Shown piece by piece: positions 12,601 through 24,600 of a stretch of DNA of 64,000 nucleotides. Within the stretch, counting starts at the first letter, position 1. The number at the start of each line of letters is the position of its first letter. The notes under the pieces were generated by a model. That model searched no databases. It was not told the origin of the DNA and saw only the letters and a list, made by a program, of their open reading frames with translations. The translations under genes were made by a program, and so were the position numbers. Source of the stretch: Branchiostoma floridae. Lineage: Eukaryota > Chordata > Leptocardii > Amphioxiformes > Branchiostomatidae. The DNA is taken from assembly GCF_000003815.2 (NCBI RefSeq), contig NC_049982.1:31160407-31224406 (forward strand). The letters run 5' to 3'.

Positions 12601-15600
12601 CAGAAGAAGTTGGGCTCTGCAGCATGTTCTCTATGATAAATTATGTCAAGCTGAAGGATTAGATCTACTGCGTTCGTTTCTAAACAAAGCCAGGCGCTGC
12701 TCGTTGTTTATTGGTACTAACTTATTACTGACTGGTTACTTTCGATCAGTTTTTGGTCAAACTATTTGTGAAGCATCCCTCATCACGGTTTGGTCAGTCA
12801 CTGTGGAAAAATAGGTAGGATGTTGACTCTAGCCTCCATAGCAGTCTCTCTATGGCCTTTATTGNNNNNNNNNNNNNNNNNNNNNNNNNNNNNNNNNNNN
12901 NNNNNNNNNNNNNNNNNNNNNNNNNNNNNNNNNNNNNNNNNNNNNNNNNNNNNNNNNNNNNNNNNNNNNNNNNNNNNNNNNNNNNNNNNNNNNNNNNNNN
13001 NNNNNGTTTGGTCGAGGATACTGATCTACTTAGATCCTCCCTGACAAGGATGACGACCCTGAAAAACGTTCATATAGAAATGAAGTGAAATAGTATTCAG
13101 GCATAGCTTGCAGGTTGGTAACAGTGCTACAGAAATCCAACGTTCAAAAGTTTTATGTGTCTTCTGAAAGTGTTCTTTCGTTTCCCGATAATCGTAACCA
13201 ATAAAATCTAACACAATAATACCTTGAATGAATAAATAAAATATAAGACAATAAAGGGGTGCCGGAATTCTGCATACAACGAATCTCATTTATTCGTTAT
13301 GTGCATACTTAGAATACCCGGGGCACGAAAATCTGTCAAGTTGACACCGATAATGTATTCAAAAATCTGTCATGAGAAAACTCAGAATTTTAGAATGAAG
13401 ATTTTGTTCGTAGTTTGAAGTATAGTTTGATTTTAATAATACTAATACTAACTAAAAATATTTTAAATCATGCCATTGAAATAACATTTATTTTATTCAC
13501 ACTGTTGCATGCGCAAATAGTTTAAAAACAGAGTTTTGAGAAGGCACAACCTTGCGTAGTGAGTCACATCCTGAATAACCTTTTGACCGCCTTTATGTTC
13601 CGAAGGGAAGTCCCCGTGTTTATACGAAGTCCCAGGAAACCCAATGTAAATGGTAATCTCCAAGCAGATCCTACGGTGCAAAACTGGCCAGGAAGTATAG
13701 CCGGCCAAAGGGTGTGCATTTGCCAACCATCGCTATACCTCCCCGCTGCCTTGTTGTGTTGGAACATGCATTTAATACAAGAACCATTCACATTGAGTTT
13801 CCTGGGATTTCGGAACATAGGGATTGAACCACTTCGCCAGGAAATAACTCAGTTCAAACCCTATTTCTGTCCCCCTTGGACATTCAATGATCGGGAATGA
13901 CACTATTGTGTTCATTATACATGTATTTTCCCACTGAATTATTCATCTATCAACTCACAATTTCTTTCGGATGGATGCCAGACTGTTTCCAGGGCCTACA
14001 CAGGCCTGCTTTTTGGCTCCAGGGCCAACATGCCCCATAAGAAAATCTTATCCCCCTGCGGTAACCCCCGCCGGTCTGGTATCGCCCGTCCATTAGACGA
14101 GGGCTGAAAAGCTCAGCGCGCGGCTATTGTGTCAACTCTCGGAGTGGGACAAACCATTTTCTCATTTGTTTCTCAAGAAACCATAGCCTGGCATCCACCC
14201 TTATTATTGCGTATTAATTGCCCTCTTTGTGCTTAGATAAATACTGTTGGGGACAGGAGACAACTCGGGAGCTATATAACACGGCTAGCCTGGATACCAG
14301 ACCCTCACCCGATCTCAGTAATATCGTAATCTCCAAGCAGATCCTACGGTGGCATAATATAGTATCAAAACTGACCAGTGAGTTTAGCCTGCAAAAAGGG
14401 CGTGCATTTGCCACGCAGGTACACCCCTTGGCAGACTTAACTCCTTGGCCAGTTTTGATGCTACCTTATGTCATCGTATATATATCGAAATATCACACAT
14501 CCAAATTAGGGTTTTCTCACTCCATCTTCTCGAATTATATTTCATTCACATTACAACGAAAATTAACAGTAAACAGCAAACGCACCTTTTTTGCCGGCCG
14601 TGAATATTTTGAACGAAGTCTTCGGCATTCCTGTGACATCCGATATTTTTTTCATAAATTTTGTCGAGTCTAGTTCAGTAGCCTTGATTTGAATTTGAAA
14701 CGCCCGTCTCCTGGTTGGAAGTACATCGATCATGTGCTTGAAGTTTTAGCATGGTGGCAAGGGGAACTTCAACTGGTAGAGTCAAGTAGAAAAGTATGAC
14801 AGTACAACGGAAGATAAAACGCCAGGCAGACAGCAACAACTCCCAAAACATGTCCATTAGGTGAATGATGGTCCGTGTGAGGTAGTAAACAGTGTAGAAT
14901 GCTACGACAATGCGCTTATCTCCGGCTCCGTACAAGAAAAGTCCACGGGGTAGTCCTGTGTTCGGATAATCCGGCGGGTCATGATGGCCTCCTGAAGTGA
15001 AGTGTAGAACGACGCAGACGGTGGTACTGGGAGGAAAGTTGTAACGTTCACCCCGTTTGCAGTGACGTGATTATGTTCTTTAACTTAGCTTGATAAGAGC
15101 ACTAGCAAACACAAATAGGTAGAACGACAGAGAATACATCGCGCGTGAATCAATCTAATGAATCTCTGGCTGTCAAAATCAACTCGCCTGCATGATGGGA
15201 AGGCGGTGAGTCACAACACATGACACATGACTCCGTGGCGCCGGCCGATTTCACGGATGGAGGTAGTCCCACTCCTAACTGAGTCATCTCAGACAAGGAC
15301 AAGAAATAGCAATACCTTCAAGTAGCAAAGACATAAAAAAAACAACCGAAGCCTAATGTCTGCTTGGAGAGTATTCTTTGATGCAAATTATCATGTCTGC
15401 CGTACAGGGCAGTTCTTTTTGGCTAGTTTTCCGCGAGTGAAGAGCGGAAAGGGTTTTTTTTTTTACAACAAAAGAACAAAAAGAACCGATAAAGGATTTA
15501 TAGCCGTATAGAATGTCGCTGTAGTAATAACAGCTTCTCGGAAACTCGTGTATGACGGATATCGCCCTCGTGTTAATTAGCCGTGTCTCCGCACAATGAT

Positions 15601-18600
15601 ATCACCAGCCGGTACACAAGGACCCGACGGACCGATGGGAGAGATAAGGCCATGACTCACTGCAAGAGGAGCTGCGTTTGCGGTCCACAGATGCGTGCTG
15701 CCTAGTGCTCGTCAATACATACCAGACAGTTTTCGTTCGTTTCATACCCTTTGGTCAGAGTGCACCAACTTCGATGGCGAAGCCGCGCCTACACAACTGC
15801 ACAGATCAACATTGGTGGTTTGAAGTTGAAGATGGCGAGGTTAACGCTAACATTGCTGGCATTGTCATTGACTATCGTATAGTTGTTGTGCAAGTAGACA
15901 AGTGGACCAAAGACGATACAGTCGCAATACAAGTAAGTATGCGTTTTTAAGCTATTTTTTTTTTCAAATCGTGCTTCGCAATTACTTGTATGTATTTGTT
16001 GTAAGAATGTATTTCTGTATGTGATGTAAAATTATTCTGAGAAAAAGCCATCCTTACGATGGGTTCTATTACGTAGAGTTAGTTGGTGAACTCCAGTTAA
16101 CCTCTGGAGTAGATATTGACGAAGTGTTATTTTCACAGGCTGGAAAACGCCATCATGACCAGGATGCGGACGTGTACTTCGTCAAAGTCAAGAGATTCCT
16201 TGTGGGTGAGAACCTTTTCTGTCAGAAGTTTCGTGGATGTTTGACGGCTGATCAGTTTCGTGACAAGTAATATGATCTGGACGCGTTTGGACCATTCAGC
16301 AAGATACACCCGCGAAAAGGAAAAACACTGGAGCTCACGATCGTCGTGAAGGTGAGCTGCTATATATGAACCATTAAAGGCAACCTTAGCAATATTATGT
16401 AAGTCATGTTGTATTAAAACGCATTACATGCATTAAACGCATCTACATCAATATTTCGTAAATTGAGCCATTAAAGACGGCGCAGAATAGCCTGGGTACC
16501 ATCCGTATTCTACCGGGGCTCCTTACACTCGCTACCCCTAAAAAATTAGCCTGGATATACCACACCCCAGCCCGATCTCAAAAATATTTGATTGGACATA
16601 AAGAAAACTTAACAAAATGGAAAGCTCGACAAAACGCCTAAACACTCAAAAAAACAGCCTGGATACCAGACCCAGGCCCGACTTCAGTATGAGGGTGTAG
16701 CTCGGGGCCGGCTGTAGAATTTCCGTGTGGGCACGTTGGCCCTAGAGCTCAGGAGTTGGGGTGTACAGGAATCCAGGCTAGTCAAAAACAGCTGGGGCCG
16801 AACATCTGCTTGAAGAATACTCAAGCGTAGCCATTTCTTGCCCTTCAAGCAGAGGTTAGGTGACTGTTTTTTAAACGTTTTTTTAGTCGTTTTTATCGGG
16901 CTTTCTATTTTGTATGGTATCTTATGTGTCAAAACCTAACAACCCCAATAAAAACGACTACAAAAACAAAACAGCCGGAACCTAACCTCTGCTTTGAGAG
17001 TAGCTATTTCTGGGATCGATGATCCTGCTGATATGGCTACACCACAGGCGTTCAAACAGAGGGTGCCATTCAGCTTGCCAGGCCAAAATCCGGACAGATA
17101 ATTCACCCCGGTAAATTAACTCAGGCTACATCAGATGACCTACCCTAGTATAAAACAGCTGCCTACCCTAGCCTTTCTTTGTCATCTGCTGCCGCTGGCA
17201 AGGGACATAACTTTCGATCCGACATCTGAGTGATTAGAATATTGTAGAATCAAGGAAAAAGAGCATGATTAAACGTCATTCATCGCTCATCGGTCAGTTA
17301 GACTGTGCTTAGGAACATTGACCCCTCACCCTTAGGGTACATTTAAACTTGTGCGGGAAAAACGTTGTTTTTAAACTTTGATCCACCGTTGTGAAGTCGA
17401 AGACTTGTTATCTGACAAAATAAGTCGTACGCAAGCAAGACAAAAATAGAAAAAAAATGTATATATGTAGGAAGGGCGAAATTACCAAATTGTTTTACAT
17501 CACTTTGTTTCTAGTTTTGATGTGTTGTTTTCGTTAGGGCGAGGTAACTGTTTTCAAATCGCCTGTCACTGTTCATAGTGTGAAGCCTGCAAATTTACAT
17601 AATAATTGTATAGAAAACTGTGTCTAAATCACCGTGTAAGTGTTACATTTGGAGAGATGGATGTAAATAGTCCCCCTTTGACAAGTAAGTTGGTTCGCAC
17701 CAATATCCACGCATATTTGATAACCTTTGATGTTTAAGGGAAAAAGTTGTTTTTTTTCAGTTTATAGAATATCACTTGTGATGCTTATGGAATTGGATAC
17801 ATAGTGCGTCTGGTACATAGTAGGGACGGGCTTGCTAGTAGGGGAGTGGTGAGAGATCAGTTTTGTGACTGTGTGAGTCATGTGTCATGGCAGAGAGCGG
17901 ACACGTGTCTGTGGCTCTCCAGCAAGCATGCAGTCTATATGTGTGCGGGAGATGGGCCGTGTCTACACTCCTTTTTCCTCCATCATACATTTTTGTAGAC
18001 TCTCGGTAGCAATTCCTAATAGCAAATTGGGGACCTTTCCCCTCTTACAAATATGTAACTCATATATATGGACTTGAATATGGGCATAACTGTGAACAAA
18101 CCTTAAAGACTTTACAGGTACAGAGACAGATACCCATAGATGACTGAGAAGAAGCTAAGTGATTTTTCATAAGGTAAGCCCTTGAGGAAACGCAAGCTGT
18201 GCAAAGCTATTGACCCTTAAAAAGGTCATCCTCCTGATAGCCGCAAGTGGTCCTGGTCCTCGCCCCTGTCGTGTAGATCTTATCTACGTATCTATGTATA
18301 AAGAGGCTGCGTGGTTAATACAGGACACGGTTTTATCTGTCATACCGGATAATGGGTTATATTGCCGTCCAGCTGATAGGGAAATATGGGCACTAAAGTA
18401 TACGATGTTAACAGAAGACCAACGTAAAATGGCGGCGCCAAAACAGGCTTTGTGACCGACGTCGGACACAGTTTCACAATAAAGGCCAGTAATGGTAGGG
18501 TCCCTAAGCTAACGAAAGTGGCAGAGTGACATTTAGGAAGGTACACAAAATGTTTGAAGCCTTGCGACCCCTTGAATACAGACAATTGATCACTTTTTAT

Positions 18601-21600
18601 GGACCATTCTTTTATCTAAAATAGCTACTTTTGTACATGGGCAAATTACTAAAGAATGAACCACAATTAATTATGGAAACGTGTTGGCCGGCAGTTGTGA
18701 TGACGTTTGTACACAATCTACTCAAAAAGTCATCCTAAAACATTACCTGTTCCCATGGTCGAACTCACGTCGTCCCTTACCAGCGCACAATTAGAAGGGT
18801 CCTCAGAGGAATTCAAGAACTCGTTTGCTACAATATTCCCCCTTTAAAAAGCTTCAAGTAGTGGTAAATTTGACCAAACAAATTTGATTCAAGGTAAATA
18901 ATTTATTCTCTGAGGAACTATAACACTCTCTTGTGGAGTGGAATGCCCCTTGAGACCAAAGTAAAGGCTCACGCCATAACATTTCCGTCTACTTAATAAT
19001 TTCTTCAGTCTTCTAACCCCTTGATTTCAAAAGCTTTTATTTTTCATAACTATTTATATATGTATGTGATACATTTCTATTAAACACCTTGAAATATTCA
19101 TTAGACAGTCGGCTCCCGACAAGTCTATGTGTTATGGCGTCATAACCAATATGAAAACGGGTCTTCTGATTGGTCGACGTCGTCTGGCTATATATCGTGA
19201 TATTAGATACAACATCATATATTACCTTTTGTGCTTTAACAGTGACTAATAATCCGTTCTATTATACGCAATAGGTAATGTTGGGGCGGCAACATCTTTG
19301 GTTGCTTCAACGTCCACCGCTACCACCTCCAAGACAACACCGAAGGCTCCCAGGTCCACCTCGGTCCGATCCAAGTCAACACTGACGGCTTCCAAATCCA
19401 TCAACAGTGACGTCGACAGCGGGGACGGATTTGAGCGTCAAAAGAGGTATTTTCCGCACACCTGACAATATCTTTATACTAGAGAGTGGCATTATATACT
19501 TCAATCGTGGCTTTCATTTTCATCCCCATCAATAGTTTGGATGAATTTTTGTTTCTTTGACACAGGGCCCAATACCTCATTACCACATCCCGCACTGACA
19601 CCTTTCAATCAATCAGTCAAGCTTTATTTTTGTACACATGTACAATTGACTAGAATGACTGACTGACAATTGTTAACCATAAACCCCTATTGATTTTTAA
19701 TCAAAACAAGATACTCAATACGAAATAGAGAGCCCCATAAAAACGACTAAAAAAAGTTTAAGAAAATGAGCCTAACCTCTGCTTAGAGAGTAGTGAAGTG
19801 CGGAAACCTTGGTGTTGGTGCGTGCCGTCACGCCTGTCATGCCAGAACGATAGACAGCGCTAATTTCCAAGCCGATCTTATGGTGGTTTCAGATAGTATC
19901 GCAAGCTTGGGGAAGAAGTTTAGTCGGAAGAGGAGTTTCATTGGCCACCGCGAAGTTCAAGTTCTGTCTACATTTTTATACGCCGATTTCTGTCCGTCTA
20001 AAGTGACAAGCGCAAGCGTGGGTAAGATTTAGTCTCCAAGCCTGAAGAGATAGTATCAAAGCTGGCAAAGGAGTATAGCCGGCCAAAGGGAGTCAAACTG
20101 GCACCTGGTGCCGTTATACTAAGTCCCTTGCCAGCTTTGATTCTATTTCTAAGGCACCGTAGGGTCTGATTGGAGACTAGGTAAGATTGGGGACGGAGTT
20201 TAGCTGGTAGAGGAGTTTCATTGGCCACCGCGAAGAATCCAAGGCAATACGATCGGTAAAGATTCCAAGTTGCAAACAAGAAAACCTGACACAAGAAGTG
20301 CTTAGTTAAGCACACTTTTTATTGCGAAATATACATATACATAACAACTAGACAATATAAAGCGTTATTTGTGCACAACTCACCTACCGACCTAGTCGAT
20401 ACGTTGTCTTCGTCTATTCCAGCGATCTCTGGGGAAAGCCCCCGCTGTGAACTGGCGCGGCTCGCCGCGTTTGTCCCAGATTCTGGCTCGGAAAGGTTGT
20501 AAAACTATCATCCCAGTCAGATTTCACGTAGGAGTAACCCGTAGCAGATAATTGACGATAATTTCCTTGGCTGTACTGAAGTGCGGACCCCGTGGTGTTG
20601 GCGCGTGCCCTCACGCCCCCCTCATTAGCACGCATTAAAAACGGCTCACTTTCACCAAGTACTTCACTTCACTTACTGCGCTCTAATTCATGGGATCATT
20701 GTCTCCGCATCAGAATCATAAACAATGACTCAAGTACCTAAAGACAACCTAAGCATTGTCAGAGAATTAAAACTGGATAATTTTTTTTACGTGATATTGA
20801 CATTTAGTTCACTATATTAGCACATTTAACGTCTAGGGGGTTGTGATTATGTATTCATAACAATAATGGTCCCGATGTCTCAGCGCCCACGTTCCTCAAC
20901 AGATCGTTGTTGTGCCGAAATTCAGCCGCTCAGTTTCACACATCCTTTGAAACTAGCCTTACGAAGCTTAAGTCAGATAATTCAAATTCACTGTCAGTTA
21001 CAAAAGATGCATTTTTTCCCTTCAATTTTCAGAACAACGCCCATTCCAGACAAGGAACTGGTGATTCGACTCTTCATGGCGAGGAGACATGTGACTGCGG
21101 AGGCGCTTGCAACTGCCACACTTCCACGTCAAACAAAGAGGAGAACTGTTATCTTCCAGTGGGTCGCATCAAAGATGCCATTTGATCAAAACGTGCGTTC
21201 GCTGACGATGTGCCGTCTTGAGTGCCGTTTAAAAGGAATTGGAACCGTTTGCATGGACCGAGACCGCGCGCAGCAAGATTCTCCAACACGTCACCTGCAC
21301 GCTTGAATCCTCCCCACTGCGACTGATGCTCCGTTCTCGAGCACTGTCCAAAACCGTCCCCATTGCAACCTTTATATTACGACAAGTACATGTGATTGCG
21401 GTTTGACTACATTCGTCCACGAACAATAGATTCAATTGCTTATTCATATTGCGCTAGGGTACTGCCATATGATTTTTGTAATTTGTAATTTGTAATACAA
21501 TGTGTAATCCCAAATGTCGGGAAGTTGTGATGCCACATATGTTGCCAGTAGTCTCTGATTGTTCTTTCTTTCGTGTTTTTGCTTCACTGCTGAGTTTATA

Positions 21601-24600
21601 CCGCAAACGTTTGCGCATCGAATTGTATCGAGCACAAGCTGAATTTGAATTAGTTGATAAGGGCCATGTAGATTTAGAACTTGTAATTAGAGCTATCAGT
21701 AACAAACGAATAGCTTGAATTACATTGCTGACGAATGCTCAACAAGGGCATGGCATTGCTGAAAATACAACCGATGATTAGCCATGACAAGTATAATCAA
21801 GCTAAATATGAACTGTAAAGGGTCCATCCCTTTACCTCTATACATTGCACCATTTGTATTGTAACCAGTAGTTCTACGTCTTCAGTTGTATAGTTTTCCC
21901 TTTTCCCTTGCCAATCAATACACCTAATTGCAATGGACTAAGAGTGCGTAATTTGCGTATGTATGTGTGAGTGTGATTGCATGCTCATTATATTTGCATA
22001 CTTATATTTAAAATTTATCCCAGCTACTGGCAGGTCGATCGAGCAAACCTACTGACATGCCCCAGCCACAGGGAGGGCGATCGCCCCCAAGTACTGAAAG
22101 GTTGATCGCCCCGAGCTACCGTCAGGGCGATCGCCCCTAACTACTAGCAGGGCGATCGCCCCCAACTATCAGCAGGGTGATCGCCCCTAAGTACTGACAG
22201 GGCGATCGCCCCCAAGTACTGACAGGGCGATCGCCCCCAACTACAGGCAGGGCGACCACCGAAAGCTACCAACAGGGCGATCGCCCCGGACTACAGGCAG
22301 GGCGATCGCCCCCAAGTATCCTTCACTTTTGTGAAATCAAGACGACACGACTGGACAATTCAGACTTTGTACGGGGCAATCGCCCCCACAAGTCACTATT
22401 CCCAGGACTTGAGTGTCTTGAAAAGTTGCATTCTAATCCAATATGGCTTGATTTTCAAAAAATTTCGCACTGCGTTTTCTGATTATCAAGTCGAAAAAAA
22501 GGAATAAAATGGATTTTCCTTTATTATTTTGGATTCTGTTTATAGCAAAGAACAACCTCGTTCCTTTGCCGAATAATAGGAGAGTTCAACTTATCATATA
22601 ACGCATTATACTTTTCAATGGTTTTGAAAATATGGTCCTCATTCGCATTTATATATTAGCTGAAAATCACTTCTCACAAATAACGTTATTGCCGTAGCGA
22701 CGATGGTCTCTGAATAGAGGTGAACATAAGAACATTGAAAGTGGGAAATGAACGGAAGATCCTGTCTTGAAGATTTTTTTTTTTGCTGATTCCGCCGCCT
22801 AATCATAAAAAAATTCTACTCTGGCTGGAATTTCATCGACCCTGCCCAACACTGGCTGCCTTTTTGAATACTGCGTTCTTGGTTGGAATGTCAGTGTCCC
22901 TGCCCAACAATGCCTCCCTCGCTGGAATTCCATCAATCTGTGGTCGACTGTCCAAGTTTTCAGGTCGAATGCCTAAACCCTAACCCCACCCCCTAGGAAG
23001 TCTGATTGACCCACTTTCTACCAGCGGTTGGAATACCAGCGTCCCAAACCAACACTGGCTTCCAGCTTAGAATTCCAAACATTCCTGTGGACATATTTCT
23101 GTGCAATGCCTAGTATTACTGCAGACTGCACACCATGATGTACCTTTAAGCTCGCCCCTACGGCGCCACCAAAAACAACATTCCCAAGCATACAAACACA
23201 CATGCACCAGAAAACATGACCTTATTGGTGAAAGTAATAAATACCTCGGTAACTGATGTTGAAGCCGTGTGTGATCTGTAGCCCATTCGAGCTGAATTCG
23301 AGGAATGCTTCATGGGCGTTGTTGGTGATGTCCAGAGACGATTCGACAGATCCTGACAGAATTTTGACGCTGCGTCCGTATGGACAGAAGTCGAATATCT
23401 CCAGGAAGCCGTTTGGCCCCATTTGAAAGTCTTCAACCGTGAACTTGATGACCATACCGGTTGGGACAGTGATCTTCCATTCACAGTCAAGGTCTGCCGG
23501 GATGTTCAGATGTTGTCCATACCCTGGTGATGAGATGTGGCCAAAACTTCCGCTTACCTTTCCACCACATCGTACTGAAAGATGAAGAGGACAATTCCAA
23601 TGACATTTGCAACTTTTTCATGTTTGAACGAAAATTTTTCATCTTTCTTTATTTCTTGCCAAAGCTAATTATCACTGTTTTCAATTATTCCTGTATTCCT
23701 GTTGGAAATGAATACTTTCAAGACCTACAATTAGGTGCCTCCATTTCTGGTTACCTTTTTTTTCCATACTCGGTTCTTCAACTCCGTTCGCATCGCCAGC
23801 TTTTGCGTTAACTTCAAAATGACACTAGGTACAAACAAGTGGTGTGTTTTTTGGGAAAAAATGTGTTTTGGTCCTAGCGTTACGTCCGCATATTCTTCCG
23901 CTTTGAATGTAAACCTGAAGTGTCACCTCGATTAATTTAATTCAAATTTGCGCCATGGACTTTTAAAAGGCTGCAGTACTAGAATTTTCTTTATAATCGG
24001 CTCGAATATACGCAAAGTATCACTCTTGTAAAACGTCAGTCATTCTTGCCGACAAACCTCTCATATATTTTAGGATAAGCAAACATATCCAATTTCGCAC
24101 ACTTATTTTTACCTAAAATCATTTTTCCTCCAAGTTAGAAAAATGAAGAAGCAAAACTCAGTCGGTCTTGTAGCTGAAGGAATATCTTCTCACACTCGAT
24201 ACACAGATATTTTTCTTCAGAATAATTCCATTGAAGAGGCGGTCGGTAGATTTGAGGGTGTTCAGACTCCAATTAAAATCCGAATAAACTTGGGTTTCCC
24301 CACTATAGGGCTGACTATAACTTTGGCTGCCAAGTCATTTTAGATCTTATTGTAGTATAAAAAAATGCTGAGGATATTCAATTTATCACAAACTAGTACG
24401 TTTGACAAATCAATTAGGATTAGAATTACGATATGAACACCTTTATTGCTAACCATAATGGTAACAAGTCGTCCAATGTTTATCAGGAAAGACAAAGAGC
24501 ATACCTGTAGTGTGAGGTTCCATCTCACATAAGCTCTCATCGCCTAAAACAAAGAAAAGATGTGCAAAATTATATTTTACTGTCTTGCCAGATAATTATA

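Larger units (their letters stand above)
15738..19446 (+). pseudogene. Broken multi-exon gene fragment in the core of the giant repeat
   Basis: Plus-strand pieces that join in phase: about 15738-15932 (W-F-E-V-E-D-G-E-V, I-D-Y-R-I-V-V-V-Q-V-D-K-W-T-K, donor CAA|GTAAGT), 16139-16351 (H-D-Q-D-A-D-V-Y-F-V-K-V-K-R-F-L-V-G, L-T-A-D-Q-F-R, D-A-F-G-P-F-S-K-I, donor AAG|GTGAGC), 17538 onward (G-E-V-T-V-F-K-S-P-V-T-V), and a Thr/Ser/Lys-rich linker exon 19275-19446. The second piece has an in-frame TAA (16268-16270) in the middle of good coding sequence. I do not recognise the family. No 5' exons or 3' end seen. ATG at 15773 is a possible start. Confidence 0.5.
19600..22537 (+). repeat. Right arm of the giant inverted repeat
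   Basis: About 2.9 kb, the more complete copy, oriented outward on the plus strand. It carries its own small MITE at 20030-20179 that the left arm lacks, so each arm gained a separate insertion after the arms split. Confidence 0.75.
7447..22545. mobile_element. Giant inverted-repeat structure inside the gene 1 intron
   Basis: Sequence from about 7453 to 12128 recurs as reverse complement from about 22537 to 19600, with co-terminal outer ends (AGAATCCAAAATAATAAAGG on the left and its complement on the right). The arms share GCGATCGC arrays, two short conserved open frames and terminal TAG-type repeats. The left arm is longer because of a 1.9 kb insertion (9561-11476). The core (12129-19599) is not repeated. 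Either one very large palindromic transposon or two copies of a 3 kb element in opposite orientation. No certain target duplication was found at the outer ends. Confidence 0.7.

Noticed and set aside
20866..21306. 146-residue frame as a protein gene
   Set aside because: The first half has no counterpart in the other arm, and a different frame in the same DNA carries the conserved Cys cluster. At best an exon end is real.
7677..22317. Cyanobacterial contamination suggested by repeated GCGATCGC (HIP1-like)
   Set aside because: The motif is confined to two tandem arrays inside an inverted repeat within an intron of a spliced eukaryotic gene.
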